Positions 30,655 through 37,960 of a stretch of 37,960 bases of DNA are shown piece after piece (the first letter of the stretch is position 1; every line of letters starts with the position of its first letter). Made by a program: the position numbers and the translations under genes. The DNA is taken from contig WRCY01000017.1 of the NCBI GenBank assembly GCA_009783695.1, positions 1-37,960 on the forward strand, given 5' to 3'. The stretch is from Oscillospiraceae bacterium (lineage in GTDB: Bacteria > Bacillota > Clostridia > Oscillospirales > Ruminococcaceae). The notes below the pieces were generated by a model. It saw only the letters and a list, made by a program, of their open reading frames with translations, was not told the DNA's origin and did no database searches.

Positions 30655-31302
30655 AAAATAATTATGGAAGCTCGTAAAATCGAAATAATATCAAACCGCA
30701 ACAGTAACGTGAAAACCTGCATAATTCCCGGGCATTTCGTCACGGGGCACTCTCATGTGAACTATTATGTCGATATGCACAGTCTTAAGCGGCAGTTTAA
30801 AATGTCCAAGGAAGCCGCGAAAGTATTAGCCTCGGATTTTTCAAACACGCCTGTGGATACAATCATCTGCCTCGAGGGGACGCAGGTCATAGGCGCGTTT
30901 TTAGCGGAGGGGCTGGCGGAAGATTTTCCGCACTCCGTAAACTCCGGAGCGGATATAAACGTAATTACGCCCGAACTTAATTCCAGCAATCAAATGATTT
31001 TCCGCGACGATTCCGAGAGTGTGATTTGGAACAAAAACGTTTTAGTTTTGATTTCATCGGCTTCAACAGGCAGAACGGTAGAAGCATGCCTCGAGTGTCT
31101 GACTTATTACAGCGGGAATTTGGCGGGTGTAGCCGCGCTGTTCAGTGCTGCCGGCGAGCTCGGCGGCATACCTGTGAGCGCGGTTTTTCACAAGAGCGAC
31201 TTGCCGGATTATGCAAGCTTCCCGCAGTCGGAGTGCCCGATGTGCCGCGATAAAATAAAAGTTGACGCGCTTATAAATGACCACGGGTATTCAAAAGTAT
31301 AG
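30652..31302 (+). CDS. Phosphoribosyltransferase-like protein (orotate type) with altered PRPP loop
   Basis: A 216-residue protein resembling type I phosphoribosyltransferases, especially orotate-type proteins seen in Clostridia. It has a YYVDMHSLKRQF segment, a TIICLEGTQVIGAFLAEGL segment in place of the pyrophosphate loop, and VLVLISSASTGRTVEACLECL where the PRPP-binding motif normally reads VDD-x-x-TTG. The two acidic residues of that motif are Ser-Ser here, so catalysis is doubtful and a ligand-sensing role is possible. The C-terminus has CPMC, perhaps half a metal site. Start: either ATG at 30652, four bases after the leader element's AAAGGA, or ATG at 30664. It is not next to pyr genes. 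Confidence 0.65.
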   Translation: MKIIMEARKIEIISNRNSNVKTCIIPGHFVTGHSHVNYYVDMHSLKRQFKMSKEAAKVLASDFSNTPVDTIICLEGTQVIGAFLAEGLAEDFPHSVNSGADINVITPELNSSNQMIFRDDSESVIWNKNVLVLISSASTGRTVEACLECLTYYSGNLAGVAALFSAAGELGGIPVSAVFHKSDLPDYASFPQSECPMCRDKIKVDALINDHGYSKV

Positions 31303-31373
31303 CGGAGGCAAAAGTTTGAAAACAATGAATTAATAAACGAAATTGAATGGAAATTAAAGAGAACGTAATTTAT

Positions 31374-32507
31374 ATGTTTGAATTATTAAAAATAGAAAAC
31401 GATGCGCGCAGAGGGCGTTTAACCACCGTTCACGGCACGGTTGAAACGCCTTTCTTCATGAATGTTGCGACCGCCGCCGCTATTAAAGGCGGGATTTCCG
31501 CGCTTGACTTGGAAGAGCTTAAATGCCCCGTAATGCTATGCAATACGTATCATCTGCATATCCGTCCGTCAGACACGGTAATCCGCAAGATGGGCGGCTT
31601 GCGTGCGTTTACGCGCTGGGCGGGGCCGCTGCTGACCGATTCCGGCGGGTTTCAAGTATTCTCGCTTGCAAAACTGCGCAGAATAAAGGAAGAGGGCGTT
31701 TATTTTTCCTCGCATGTAGACGGAAAAAAAATATTCATGGGTCCGGAGGAAAGCATGCAGATTCAATCGAATCTGGGCTCTACGATTGCGATGGCGTTCG
31801 ACGAGTGCGTGGAGAATCCCGCGCCTTACGAATACGTTAAGAAATCTGCGGAGATGACGACGCGCTGGCTTGTCCGGTGTAAAAACGAGCTTGAGCGGCT
31901 CAATGCATTAGACAGTACTATAAACAAAAATCAGCTTCTTTTCGGCATAAATCAAGGCGGAACTTTCAAGGATTTAAGAATAGAACACATGAAAAATATC
32001 GCAGAGCTTGACCTGCCGGGGTACGCTGTGGGCGGGCTTGCCGTCGGCGAAACGACTGATGTTATGTATGAGGTTTTGGATTATATCGTGCCGGAAATGC
32101 CCGCGGATAAGCCGCGGTACCTAATGGGCGTGGGGACGCCGAGCAACTTAATTGAAGCTGTCGCGCGCGGCATAGATATGTTCGACTGCGTAATGCCCTC
32201 CCGCAATGCCCGCCACGGCACGGTTTTCACCTGGGGCGGAATCATACAGCTGATGAACGAGCGATACACGCTCGATGACAGCCCGCTCGACCCCGAATGC
32301 GGCTGCCCGACCTGCCGCAGTTTTTCGCGCGCTTATCTGCGGCATTTGTTTAAAGCGGGCGAACACCTTGCGGCTCGGCTCGGGGTAATGCACAATCTTT
32401 ATTTTTACAACACGCTGATGGAGAAAATCAAAGACGCTCTGGACAGTGGGACATTCGCGCAGTTCCGTGCAAAGTATTCGCCGCTGCTGGCGCAAAAAAG
32501 GATATAA
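31374..32507 (+). CDS. tgt: tRNA-guanine transglycosylase
   Basis: Exchanges guanine-34 in the anticodon of Asp, Asn, His and Tyr tRNAs for the queuosine precursor preQ1. The 377-residue protein has Asp89 in LLTDSGGFQVFSL (general acid/base), nucleophile Asp271 in GIDMFDCVMPSRNARHG, GGLAVGE, and the zinc site CGCPTCRSFSRAYLRHLFKAGEHLA. All are standard for bacterial Tgt. Start: ATG at 31374 (MFELLKIENDARRG), which matches the usual N-terminus; an ATG at 31347 has no ribosome-binding site. A degenerate 5' half of the leader element (AAAAGTTTGAAAACAATG, about 31311) lies upstream. The other usual neighbours, queA and yajC, are absent. Confidence 0.94.
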   Translation: MFELLKIENDARRGRLTTVHGTVETPFFMNVATAAAIKGGISALDLEELKCPVMLCNTYHLHIRPSDTVIRKMGGLRAFTRWAGPLLTDSGGFQVFSLAKLRRIKEEGVYFSSHVDGKKIFMGPEESMQIQSNLGSTIAMAFDECVENPAPYEYVKKSAEMTTRWLVRCKNELERLNALDSTINKNQLLFGINQGGTFKDLRIEHMKNIAELDLPGYAVGGLAVGETTDVMYEVLDYIVPEMPADKPRYLMGVGTPSNLIEAVARGIDMFDCVMPSRNARHGTVFTWGGIIQLMNERYTLDDSPLDPECGCPTCRSFSRAYLRHLFKAGEHLAARLGVMHNLYFYNTLMEKIKDALDSGTFAQFRAKYSPLLAQKRI

Positions 32508-32509
32508 AA

Positions 32510-33088
32510 ATGCTCATTATTCAAATTATTTTTCTGGCAGTCGGGCTTTCGGCGGATGCATTCGCGGTGGCGGTAACCAACGGTATGTCGCTGCAGAATT
32601 ATTCGCACAGACAGGCACTAAAAGTAGCTTTTATGTTCGGGATTTTTCAAGCGCTGATGCCGCTTCTCGGCTTTTTGCTCGGCATGGTTTTCGTGGAGTT
32701 TATCGACAGCTTCGCGCACTGGATTGCGTTTGTGATTCTTACTTTTATCGGCGGCAGAATGATTTACGAGGTGAGAAAAACCGACGAGAACACCGCGGCT
32801 GTAATTCCCGAAAAATTATCGTTCAAGGTGCTTTTGATGCAGGCGGTTGCAACCAGTATTGACGCGCTTGTGGCGGGCGTCGGTTTTGTTGCGATGGGCA
32901 TACGGGGCGGGTGGGTTTTTCCCGCGATTTCGATTATCGGCGCAGTGACTTTCGTTTTAAGCTTCCTCGGCGTGGGCACGGGACTGCGTATTGGCGGATT
33001 AATGGGCGCGGTTACGGCGAAAATTGCGGGCGGACTGGTACTGATTGTGCTCGGAGCCACGGCGCTGTTTGAGGGCTTGTCGGCGTGA
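32510..33088 (+). CDS. mntP: Manganese efflux pump MntP
   Basis: Exports Mn2+ across the cytoplasmic membrane. The 192-residue protein has six membrane helices and the two family repeats, each with a conserved acidic residue in a helix: GLSADAFAVAVTNG near the N-terminus and ATSIDALVAGVGF in the second half. It starts two bases after the tgt stop behind AAAAAAGGA, so it is co-transcribed with tgt. The yybP-ykoY manganese riboswitch that often precedes mntP is not present, and there is no room for one here, so Mn control would have to act elsewhere. Confidence 0.9.
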   Translation: MLIIQIIFLAVGLSADAFAVAVTNGMSLQNYSHRQALKVAFMFGIFQALMPLLGFLLGMVFVEFIDSFAHWIAFVILTFIGGRMIYEVRKTDENTAAVIPEKLSFKVLLMQAVATSIDALVAGVGFVAMGIRGGWVFPAISIIGAVTFVLSFLGVGTGLRIGGLMGAVTAKIAGGLVLIVLGATALFEGLSA

Positions 33089-33100
33089 GTTCGTCAGGAT

Positions 33101-33129
33101 TTGACTTTAATAAAAGTTTATGATATAAT
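33101..33129 (+). promoter_or_regulatory. remA-gmk-priA-def-fmt promoter
   Basis: TTGACT (33101-33106), 17 bases, TATAAT (33124-33129), followed by a leader of about 100 nt that contains the leader element before remA. Confidence 0.75.
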
Positions 33130-33173
33130 TATACATTATGGTTAAAAAGGGGATAAAATCAGAAACGAACACC

Positions 33174-33232
33174 TTATAAACCGGGGAAAATGCCGTTTAA
33201 AGAATTATACTGCGAAAAAGGACATATTGAAA
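33174..33232 (+). repeat. Dispersed leader element before remA
   Basis: AAACCGGGGAAAATGCCG, then 35 nt from the GGGG, AAAAAGGACATATTGAAA directly before the ATG. TATAA (33175-33179) can pair with TTATA (33205-33209) around the core: a different stem sequence at the same place as in the other copies. Confidence 0.7.
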
Positions 33233-33475
33233 ATGGAACTTTTAAATATCGGCTACGGGAACGCCATTAATCCGAAAAGAGTCGTCGCCGCCGTTAGTGC
33301 GGATTCCGCGCCCGCAAAGCGCATGGTCAGCGCCGCAAGAGAAAAAAACGCGGTCGTGGACGCCTCCTGCGGTAAAAAAACGCGTACGGTTTTCATTATG
33401 GACAGCGGGCATATAATTTTGTCGGCAAAGAATATAAAAGGTTTTACGGGGATAGAAGAGGCAGATGATGAATAA
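33233..33475 (+). CDS. remA: RemA-family extracellular matrix regulator (DUF370)
   Basis: An 80-residue DNA-binding protein of the RemA family, which in Bacillus activates biofilm matrix and osmoprotection genes. MELLNIGYGNAINPKRVVAAVSADSAPAKRM, the middle GKKTRTVFIMDSGHIILSA and the C-terminal acid tail are diagnostic. Start: ATG at 33233 behind AAGGAC; a TTG at 33227 would add two residues. It overlaps gmk by about 11 bases, the conserved Firmicutes order remA-gmk. Confidence 0.93.
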   Translation: MELLNIGYGNAINPKRVVAAVSADSAPAKRMVSAAREKNAVVDASCGKKTRTVFIMDSGHIILSAKNIKGFTGIEEADDE

Positions 33476-34058
33476 AGGTTTGTTGATTGTGGTTTCTGCG
33501 CCTGCCGGCAGCGGGAAAGATACGATACTGGAATGTGCTTTTAAAAGCTGTAATAATTTGAATTATTCAGTTTCCGCGACTACGCGTGCGGCGCGTCCGG
33601 GCGAAGAGGAGGGCGTGCATTATTTCTTTAAGACGAGAGAAGAATTTGCCCGGCTGATTGAGAATAACCAGCTGCTTGAATACACTGAATACGCCGGGAA
33701 TCTCTACGGAACGCCTCGCGAATACATACCGAAAATGCTTGAAGCCGGCAAAAACGTAGTTCTTAAAATTGAAGTTGAAGGTGCGGCTAACATAAAAAAA
33801 CTCTTCCCCGATTGCGTGTCTGTTTTTATACTGCCGCCGTCGTTTGCCGAGCTTGAACGCAGACTCCGCAAACGAGGAACGGAAACCGAGGAAACAATTA
33901 AAAAGCGCGTGGGTATTGCAAAAATAGAGATGTCGTTCGTAAAAAATTACGACTATGTGATTATAAATGAAAATCTTGATGATGCGGTAAAGGATTTCAT
34001 AGCGATTATTGAAGCGGAAAAGCTTTCAACAAAGCACGGGATTCCGGTAATAGGCTGA
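33465..34058 (+). CDS. gmk: Guanylate kinase
   Basis: Phosphorylates GMP to GDP with ATP, essential for nucleotide supply. The 197-residue protein has the P-loop IVVSAPAGSGKDT, the GMP-binding stretch SVSATTRAARPGEEEGVHYFF, then LEYTEYAGNLYGTPREYI and RLRKRGTETEETIKKRV, all standard. The usual P-loop end GKxT/S is GKDT. Two adjacent ATGs (33465, 33468) follow AGAGGCAG; either may be used. Its stop overlaps the priA start by one base (TGATG), so translation is coupled. The usual next gene, rpoZ, is missing. Confidence 0.94.
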   Translation: MMNKGLLIVVSAPAGSGKDTILECAFKSCNNLNYSVSATTRAARPGEEEGVHYFFKTREEFARLIENNQLLEYTEYAGNLYGTPREYIPKMLEAGKNVVLKIEVEGAANIKKLFPDCVSVFILPPSFAELERRLRKRGTETEETIKKRVGIAKIEMSFVKNYDYVIINENLDDAVKDFIAIIEAEKLSTKHGIPVIG

Positions 34059-36427
34059 TGGTTAAGGCAGAACTGACGGGCATAATCGCGCAGGTAGCCG
34101 TAGAAAAAACATTATATTCTTTCGATATGCTTTTCGATTATTTGGTACCGTTTGACCTGGCGGAAAAGGCGGCGGCAGGAAAGCGCGTGATTGTGGATTT
34201 CGGGCGCGGCGGCGCGGGAAAGAAGCGGCAGGGAATGATTTTCTCAGTGCGCGAGGATATCTACGAACCTGCGAAAATAAAGAAAATAAGCGCGGTTGTT
34301 GACTGCGAACCTCTGCTTTCAAACGAAATGCTGCGGCTTGTCGCATGGCTTAAGGAAAACACGTTCTGCACATACTTCGACGCGGTGAAAACCGTTATAC
34401 CGGCGGGGCTCGGCGTAAAACTGTCTGACGAAGACGACAGCATAAAAGCTCGTTATAAAGGCGATACGCGAAAAATAGTTTCGATTAATCCGAGTGCAGA
34501 CTTATTTGAAACGGCGTTCACGCCGAAGCAGAAAGCCGTAATTGAAATGCTCGCAGAGTATGAATCCGCATGTGTGAAAGAAGTCTGCATGGCAGCAAAT
34601 GTTACATCGGCGGTGGTTACAAACCTTATAAAGAAAGGCGTGCTGGAAGCATGCGAGCAGGCGCAGTCGCGCGCTCTCAGCAAGGATTTTGAAGTCACGG
34701 AATCCCTTGAAGATATTATTTTTTCACCCGCACAGCAGAAGGTTTACGATGGCTTAAAGGAACTCGCGGACTGCGGCGGGGCAAAATGTGCGCTGCTGCG
34801 CGGAATTACCGGAAGCGGGAAAACCTCGGTCTTCATTAAGCTAATCGAGCATACGCTGAATAAGGGCAGAACTGCGGTTATGCTCGTGCCGGAAATCGCG
34901 CTGACCCCGCAGATGACGGGGAATTTTAAAAGCCTGTTCGGTAACCGGGTCGCTATTATACACTCGGGGCTGTCACTCGGGCAGCGCGCGGATGAATACA
35001 GACGTATTAAAAGCGGTGAGGCGGGAATAATTGTAGGCACGAGGAGCGCGGTATTTGCACCGCTTGAAAACATAGGGATTATCGTAATCGACGAGGAGGG
35101 CGAGCACAGTTACAAGAGCGACCGCTCGCCGCGTTATCATGCGCGCAGTGTCGCGAAGCAGCGCGCCTTTCACCATAATGCACTTTTGCTTTTAGCGTCG
35201 GCGACGCCCTCAATTGAAAGCTATCATTTTGCGAAAACAGGGCGGTATACGCTGTTTGAGTTAAACGAGAGATACAGTAAGATTGAGAACAACCAACGCC
35301 GAATAAAGGAAAACGAAGCTTTTCATTTAACATCAGTGCAGAGGGAAAATGGCGAAAAAGCAATTCTTCCCGATGTTTACATTGTTGATATGAAAACCGA
35401 GTATGAGAGCGGAAACCGTTCTGATTTCAGCGGTGTTCTGCTTGAAGAACTCGGTGAGAATTTAAAACGCGGTGAGCAGTCGCTCATTCTGCTTAACAGG
35501 CGCGGCTATCACACTTATGCAAGGTGCATAAAATGCGGAACAGCGGTGAACTGCCCGGTTTGCTTAGTGCCTTTGACGTATCACAAAAAAGGTAATTCCA
35601 TGCAATGTCATTACTGCGCATTTTCCGTTGCAATGCCCGAGGTTTGCGAAAAGTGCAAATGCAAGCACATCTATCAGACAGGCACGGGAACGCAGCGCGT
35701 CGAAGACGAAATTGCGGAGATTTTCCCCAAAGCACGGATACTGCGGATGGACGCGGACACCACAGTTTCAAAATCCACATTTGAAGCGAAGTTCGCGGAC
35801 TTTAAAAGCGGTGCATATGATATTATGGTAGGCACGCAGATGATTGCAAAAGGGCTTGATTTTGAAAATGTCACGCTGGTGGGAGTGCTTGCGATTGACA
35901 AATCCTTGTATGCGGGCGACTATTTAGGCTTTGAAAAAACGTTCTCGCTGATTACACAGGTTGTCGGGCGCTCGGGACGCGGGAGCAAAAAGGGCAGGGC
36001 GTACCTGCAAACCTTTACGCCGGAGCACTACGTCTTAAATCTTGCCGCCGCGCAGAATTATGCGGAGTTTTACGAGCAGGAAGCCGATGTCAGAAAAGCA
36101 TTGATTTTCCCGCCGTTCTGCGATATTTTTCTTATTGGGTTTTCGGCGGTTGATGAAGCTGCGTCTGAGCAGGCGGCAAAAAGGTTTTTGGAGATTCTCG
36201 GAGATGAGCTTGGCACGGCGGGGGAGAAATTCCCGTACCGCGTACTCGGGCCGAGCAGAAGCGGAGCAGGACGCGCAGGCGGGAAATACCGCCATAAGCT
36301 GATTATAAAATGCAGGAATAGTACGGCTTTCCGTAAAATCATTTCAAATGCGCTGAAAACCGCATACAGCGACAATATTTTTAAATATGTAGGAATATAT
36401 GTAGATATAAACGGAGAAATACTATAA
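34058..36427 (+). CDS. priA: Primosomal protein N' (replication restart helicase PriA)
   Basis: An ATP-dependent 3'-5' DNA helicase that reloads the replisome at stalled forks. The 789-residue protein has the family order: N-terminal DNA-binding domain (VAVEKTLYSFDMLFDYLVP), Walker A LRGITGSGKTS, DEEGEHSYKSDRSPRYHARSVA (the DEEH-type motif), and a zinc region with eight cysteines (CIKCG, NCPVC, CHYC, CEKCKC) between helicase motifs. The end contains QVVGRSGRGSKKGRAYLQTF (motif VI). It is in the usual place before def and fmt. No frameshift or missing motif was seen. Confidence 0.95.
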   Translation: MVKAELTGIIAQVAVEKTLYSFDMLFDYLVPFDLAEKAAAGKRVIVDFGRGGAGKKRQGMIFSVREDIYEPAKIKKISAVVDCEPLLSNEMLRLVAWLKENTFCTYFDAVKTVIPAGLGVKLSDEDDSIKARYKGDTRKIVSINPSADLFETAFTPKQKAVIEMLAEYESACVKEVCMAANVTSAVVTNLIKKGVLEACEQAQSRALSKDFEVTESLEDIIFSPAQQKVYDGLKELADCGGAKCALLRGITGSGKTSVFIKLIEHTLNKGRTAVMLVPEIALTPQMTGNFKSLFGNRVAIIHSGLSLGQRADEYRRIKSGEAGIIVGTRSAVFAPLENIGIIVIDEEGEHSYKSDRSPRYHARSVAKQRAFHHNALLLLASATPSIESYHFAKTGRYTLFELNERYSKIENNQRRIKENEAFHLTSVQRENGEKAILPDVYIVDMKTEYESGNRSDFSGVLLEELGENLKRGEQSLILLNRRGYHTYARCIKCGTAVNCPVCLVPLTYHKKGNSMQCHYCAFSVAMPEVCEKCKCKHIYQTGTGTQRVEDEIAEIFPKARILRMDADTTVSKSTFEAKFADFKSGAYDIMVGTQMIAKGLDFENVTLVGVLAIDKSLYAGDYLGFEKTFSLITQVVGRSGRGSKKGRAYLQTFTPEHYVLNLAAAQNYAEFYEQEADVRKALIFPPFCDIFLIGFSAVDEAASEQAAKRFLEILGDELGTAGEKFPYRVLGPSRSGAGRAGGKYRHKLIIKCRNSTAFRKIISNALKTAYSDNIFKYVGIYVDINGEIL

Positions 36428-36443
36428 AAAAGGAGACCTCGCT

Positions 36444-36980
36444 TTGGCACTCAGAAACGTATTTAATTATCCCGATGAAATGTTAAACAAAAAATCAAGA
36501 GAAGTAACCGCATTTGACGACAGGTTATGGGTTTTACTCGATGATATGCATGAAACGCTGACTCATCATGAAGGTGTCGGAATCGCGGCGGTGCAGCTCG
36601 GAATTCTGCGCAGGGTGATTGTCATCGACCTTGACGAGGGCGATGGTGCAATCGAGCTCATAAACCCCGAAATCGTGCAGGTTAAGGGCAATCAGCGGGA
36701 AATGGAGGGCTGCCTTTCCTGTCCGGGGCTCTGGGGTTATGTCGAGCGCCCGGAATATGTGAAAATAAAGTACATGAACCGTCACGGCAAAGAGCAGTTT
36801 CAGGAAGCCACGGAGCTTCTGGCGATTGTTTTCTGCCACGAAATCGACCACCTGAACGGTGTAATGTTCCCGGATATTGCTGATGAAATGGTTGATGAAG
36901 ACCAGGCTGAAGCAGAGCTTGAGAAAAATCCGAAAAGACGCAAGAAAATGCGTAAAAGAAAAAAGAAAATGAGAAGGTAA
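36444..36980 (+). CDS. def: Peptide deformylase
   Basis: Removes the formyl group from the N-terminal Met of new proteins. The 178-residue protein has the three metal motifs: GVGIAAVQLGI (GxGxAAxQ), EGCLSCPG with the metal ligand Cys90, and HEIDHLNG with His132, Glu133 and His136. The start is a TTG at 36444, nine bases after AAAAAAGGAG, giving MALRNVFNYPDEML, the normal N-terminus; no ATG fits. The last 20 residues are almost all Lys and Arg (RRKKMRKRKKKMRR), an unusual basic tail that may contact the ribosome or RNA. fmt follows, so start-formyl addition and removal are paired. Confidence 0.93.
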   Translation: MALRNVFNYPDEMLNKKSREVTAFDDRLWVLLDDMHETLTHHEGVGIAAVQLGILRRVIVIDLDEGDGAIELINPEIVQVKGNQREMEGCLSCPGLWGYVERPEYVKIKYMNRHGKEQFQEATELLAIVFCHEIDHLNGVMFPDIADEMVDEDQAEAELEKNPKRRKKMRKRKKKMRR

Positions 36981-37053
36981 AACTTAATAATAAGTTTTAT
37001 ATTACAAAAAGAAATCAAAAGTTTGTTGGCGCCGGAAAAAGGTGGGTGAATAT

Positions 37054-37938
37054 ATGAAAATAATTTTCATGGGGACTCCCGATTTTGCAGTGCCCGCGCT
37101 GTGCGCCCTGCTTGAAGCGGGGCATGAGATTCCGCTTGTGTTCACGCAGCCGGACAAACCCCGGGGACGCGGGCATAAAGTTACTTTTTCGCCTGTAAAG
37201 GAATGTGCAATAAGCCGCAATATAGAAGTTTTTCAACCACTGTCTTTACGCAGGGGCGACGACGGAATTAAGAGCCTTGAAATTATAGAAGAAGTCAATC
37301 CGGACGCTATAATCGTCGCGGCTTACGGGCAGATTCTGCCTCGTGAAATCCTTGAATTCCCGCGCTATGGCTGCGTAAATATTCACGCTTCGCTGCTGCC
37401 GCGCTGGCGGGGGGCAGCTCCCATTAATTTCTGTATAATGAACGGCGATACCGAGAGCGGCGTTACGATTATGCAGATGGAAACGGGTATAGATACAGGC
37501 GATATGCTGCTCTTTGAAAAGTGCGCAGTTACATCGAAGATGACCGCTTCCGAGTTGCATGACGAGCTCAAGGAAATCGGTGCGCGGCTTATTGTGAAGT
37601 TCGCGGAAAACCCTGATGATTACATGAAATACAAGGTTAAGCAAAACGACGAAGAATCAACGCATGCACCGATGATAACCAAGGAAATGAAGCAGATTGA
37701 CTGGAACAAAACGGCAGTTGAAATTTACAATTTTATTCGAGGTTTGAGCGGAGAGGCATATACATTTTTTGGCGGAAAGCGATTAAAAGTTTTTTCTTCC
37801 GGGATTGTGGAAACAATAGATAGCAAGCTTGACTTTGCCTGCGGGAACGGCGCAGCTCTGCGCCTGCTTGAAATTCAGCCCGAGGGCAGGAAAAGAATGA
37901 GCGCGGAAGAGTTTTTGCGCGGTATGAGAGAGGAATGA
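37054..37938 (+). CDS. fmt: Methionyl-tRNA formyltransferase
   Basis: Formylates initiator Met-tRNA using 10-formyltetrahydrofolate. The 294-residue protein has the N-terminal formyltransferase domain with MKIIFMGTPDFAVP, VFTQPDKPRGRG and the catalytic VNIHASLLPRWRGAAP (Asn109, His111), the downstream GIDTGDML with its catalytic Asp, and a shorter C-terminal domain. Complete at both ends. Start: ATG at 37054 behind AAAGGTGG; a GTG at 37042 would begin inside that site. It forms the standard def-fmt pair with the upstream gene. Confidence 0.95.
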   Translation: MKIIFMGTPDFAVPALCALLEAGHEIPLVFTQPDKPRGRGHKVTFSPVKECAISRNIEVFQPLSLRRGDDGIKSLEIIEEVNPDAIIVAAYGQILPREILEFPRYGCVNIHASLLPRWRGAAPINFCIMNGDTESGVTIMQMETGIDTGDMLLFEKCAVTSKMTASELHDELKEIGARLIVKFAENPDDYMKYKVKQNDEESTHAPMITKEMKQIDWNKTAVEIYNFIRGLSGEAYTFFGGKRLKVFSSGIVETIDSKLDFACGNGAALRLLEIQPEGRKRMSAEEFLRGMREE

Positions 37939-37945
37939 TATACGC

Positions 37946-37960
37946 GGGGAAAACGAAGCA
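37946..37960 (+). repeat. Dispersed leader element, 5' part cut by the window edge
   Basis: GGGGAAAACGAAGCA begins eight bases after the fmt stop and matches the core of the other copies. The rest, including any Shine-Dalgarno box and the next gene, is beyond the window. Confidence 0.5.

Noticed and set aside
32490-32510. Manganese riboswitch before mntP
   Set aside because: Only two bases separate the tgt stop and the mntP start, and no riboswitch-like structure was seen upstream.
36978-36999. AT-only hairpin after def as a terminator
   Set aside because: TAAAACTTA/TAAGTTTTA has no GC pairs to speak of and no T run, and fmt follows closely in the same orientation.
1-37960. CRISPR arrays, tRNA and rRNA genes, insertion sequences, phage genes
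   Set aside because: None seen on either strand; the only regular direct repeats are YD motifs in the RHS gene and the leader element.

Overview
The window looks like chromosome of a motile, low-to-mid-GC Firmicute of the class Clostridia, probably an uncultured Oscillospiraceae-like gut bacterium. This is inferred from gene content and order: a remA-gmk-priA-def-fmt run, the glgB-glgC-glgD glycogen set with the GlgD paralogue typical of Firmicutes, a WalJ-like hydrolase, a GH25 lysozyme, an ECF sigma/anti-sigma pair and chemotaxis genes. No rRNA, tRNA, CRISPR array, insertion sequence or phage gene was seen.

Layout. 1-1490: end of a chemotaxis operon (cheR 3' end, cheB, terminator). 1557-2211: two AT-rich unknown ORFs that share a C-terminal motif. 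2270-4951: a folded, cloverleaf-like DNA/RNA element, a consensus promoter and lon, closed by a two-way terminator. 4959-6449 (-): a lipoprotein with a von Willebrand A domain. 6639-9068: GNAT acetyltransferase, small cupin, WalJ-like hydrolase, guanine deaminase and a small protein whose start codon lies inside a perfect promoter. 9097-10885 (-): membrane anti-sigma factor and ECF sigma factor. 11014-18775 (-): a polymorphic-toxin locus with a 2309-residue RHS/YD-repeat secreted protein ending in an HExxHxxxH metallopeptidase tip, a translationally coupled membrane protein as candidate immunity factor, an orphan RHS fragment and a small XRE regulator. 19116-21944 (-): unknown membrane protein, amidohydrolase and shikimate kinase. 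22220-23668: secreted GH25 lysozyme. 23764-28277 (-): glgD, glgC, glgB. 28581-29249 (-): PHP-domain hydrolase. 29530-33088: galM, a phosphoribosyltransferase-like protein, tgt and mntP. 33233-37938: remA, gmk, priA, def and fmt, the window's core-housekeeping operon.

The most striking signal is a dispersed 50-75 nt element that sits immediately upstream of start codons. It has an invariant AATCGGGGAAAA-type core, then 34-37 nt later an AAAGGACTT-type Shine-Dalgarno box, with variable sequence between them that often forms a hairpin. I find about nine copies plus fragments, in front of functionally unrelated genes (VWA lipoprotein, WalJ-like, amidohydrolase, lysozyme, glgB twice in tandem, phosphoribosyltransferase, remA, and one starting after fmt). 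I do not recognise it as a described riboswitch or repeat family. It could be a cis-acting RNA leader or a mobile repeat that carries a ribosome-binding site.

Other regulatory structure worth a look: a 176-bp multi-hairpin element with 17-bp terminal inverted repeats between glgC and glgD, back-to-back promoters whose -35 boxes form one palindrome between aroK and the lysozyme gene, and twin promoters with an operator-like palindrome before galM.
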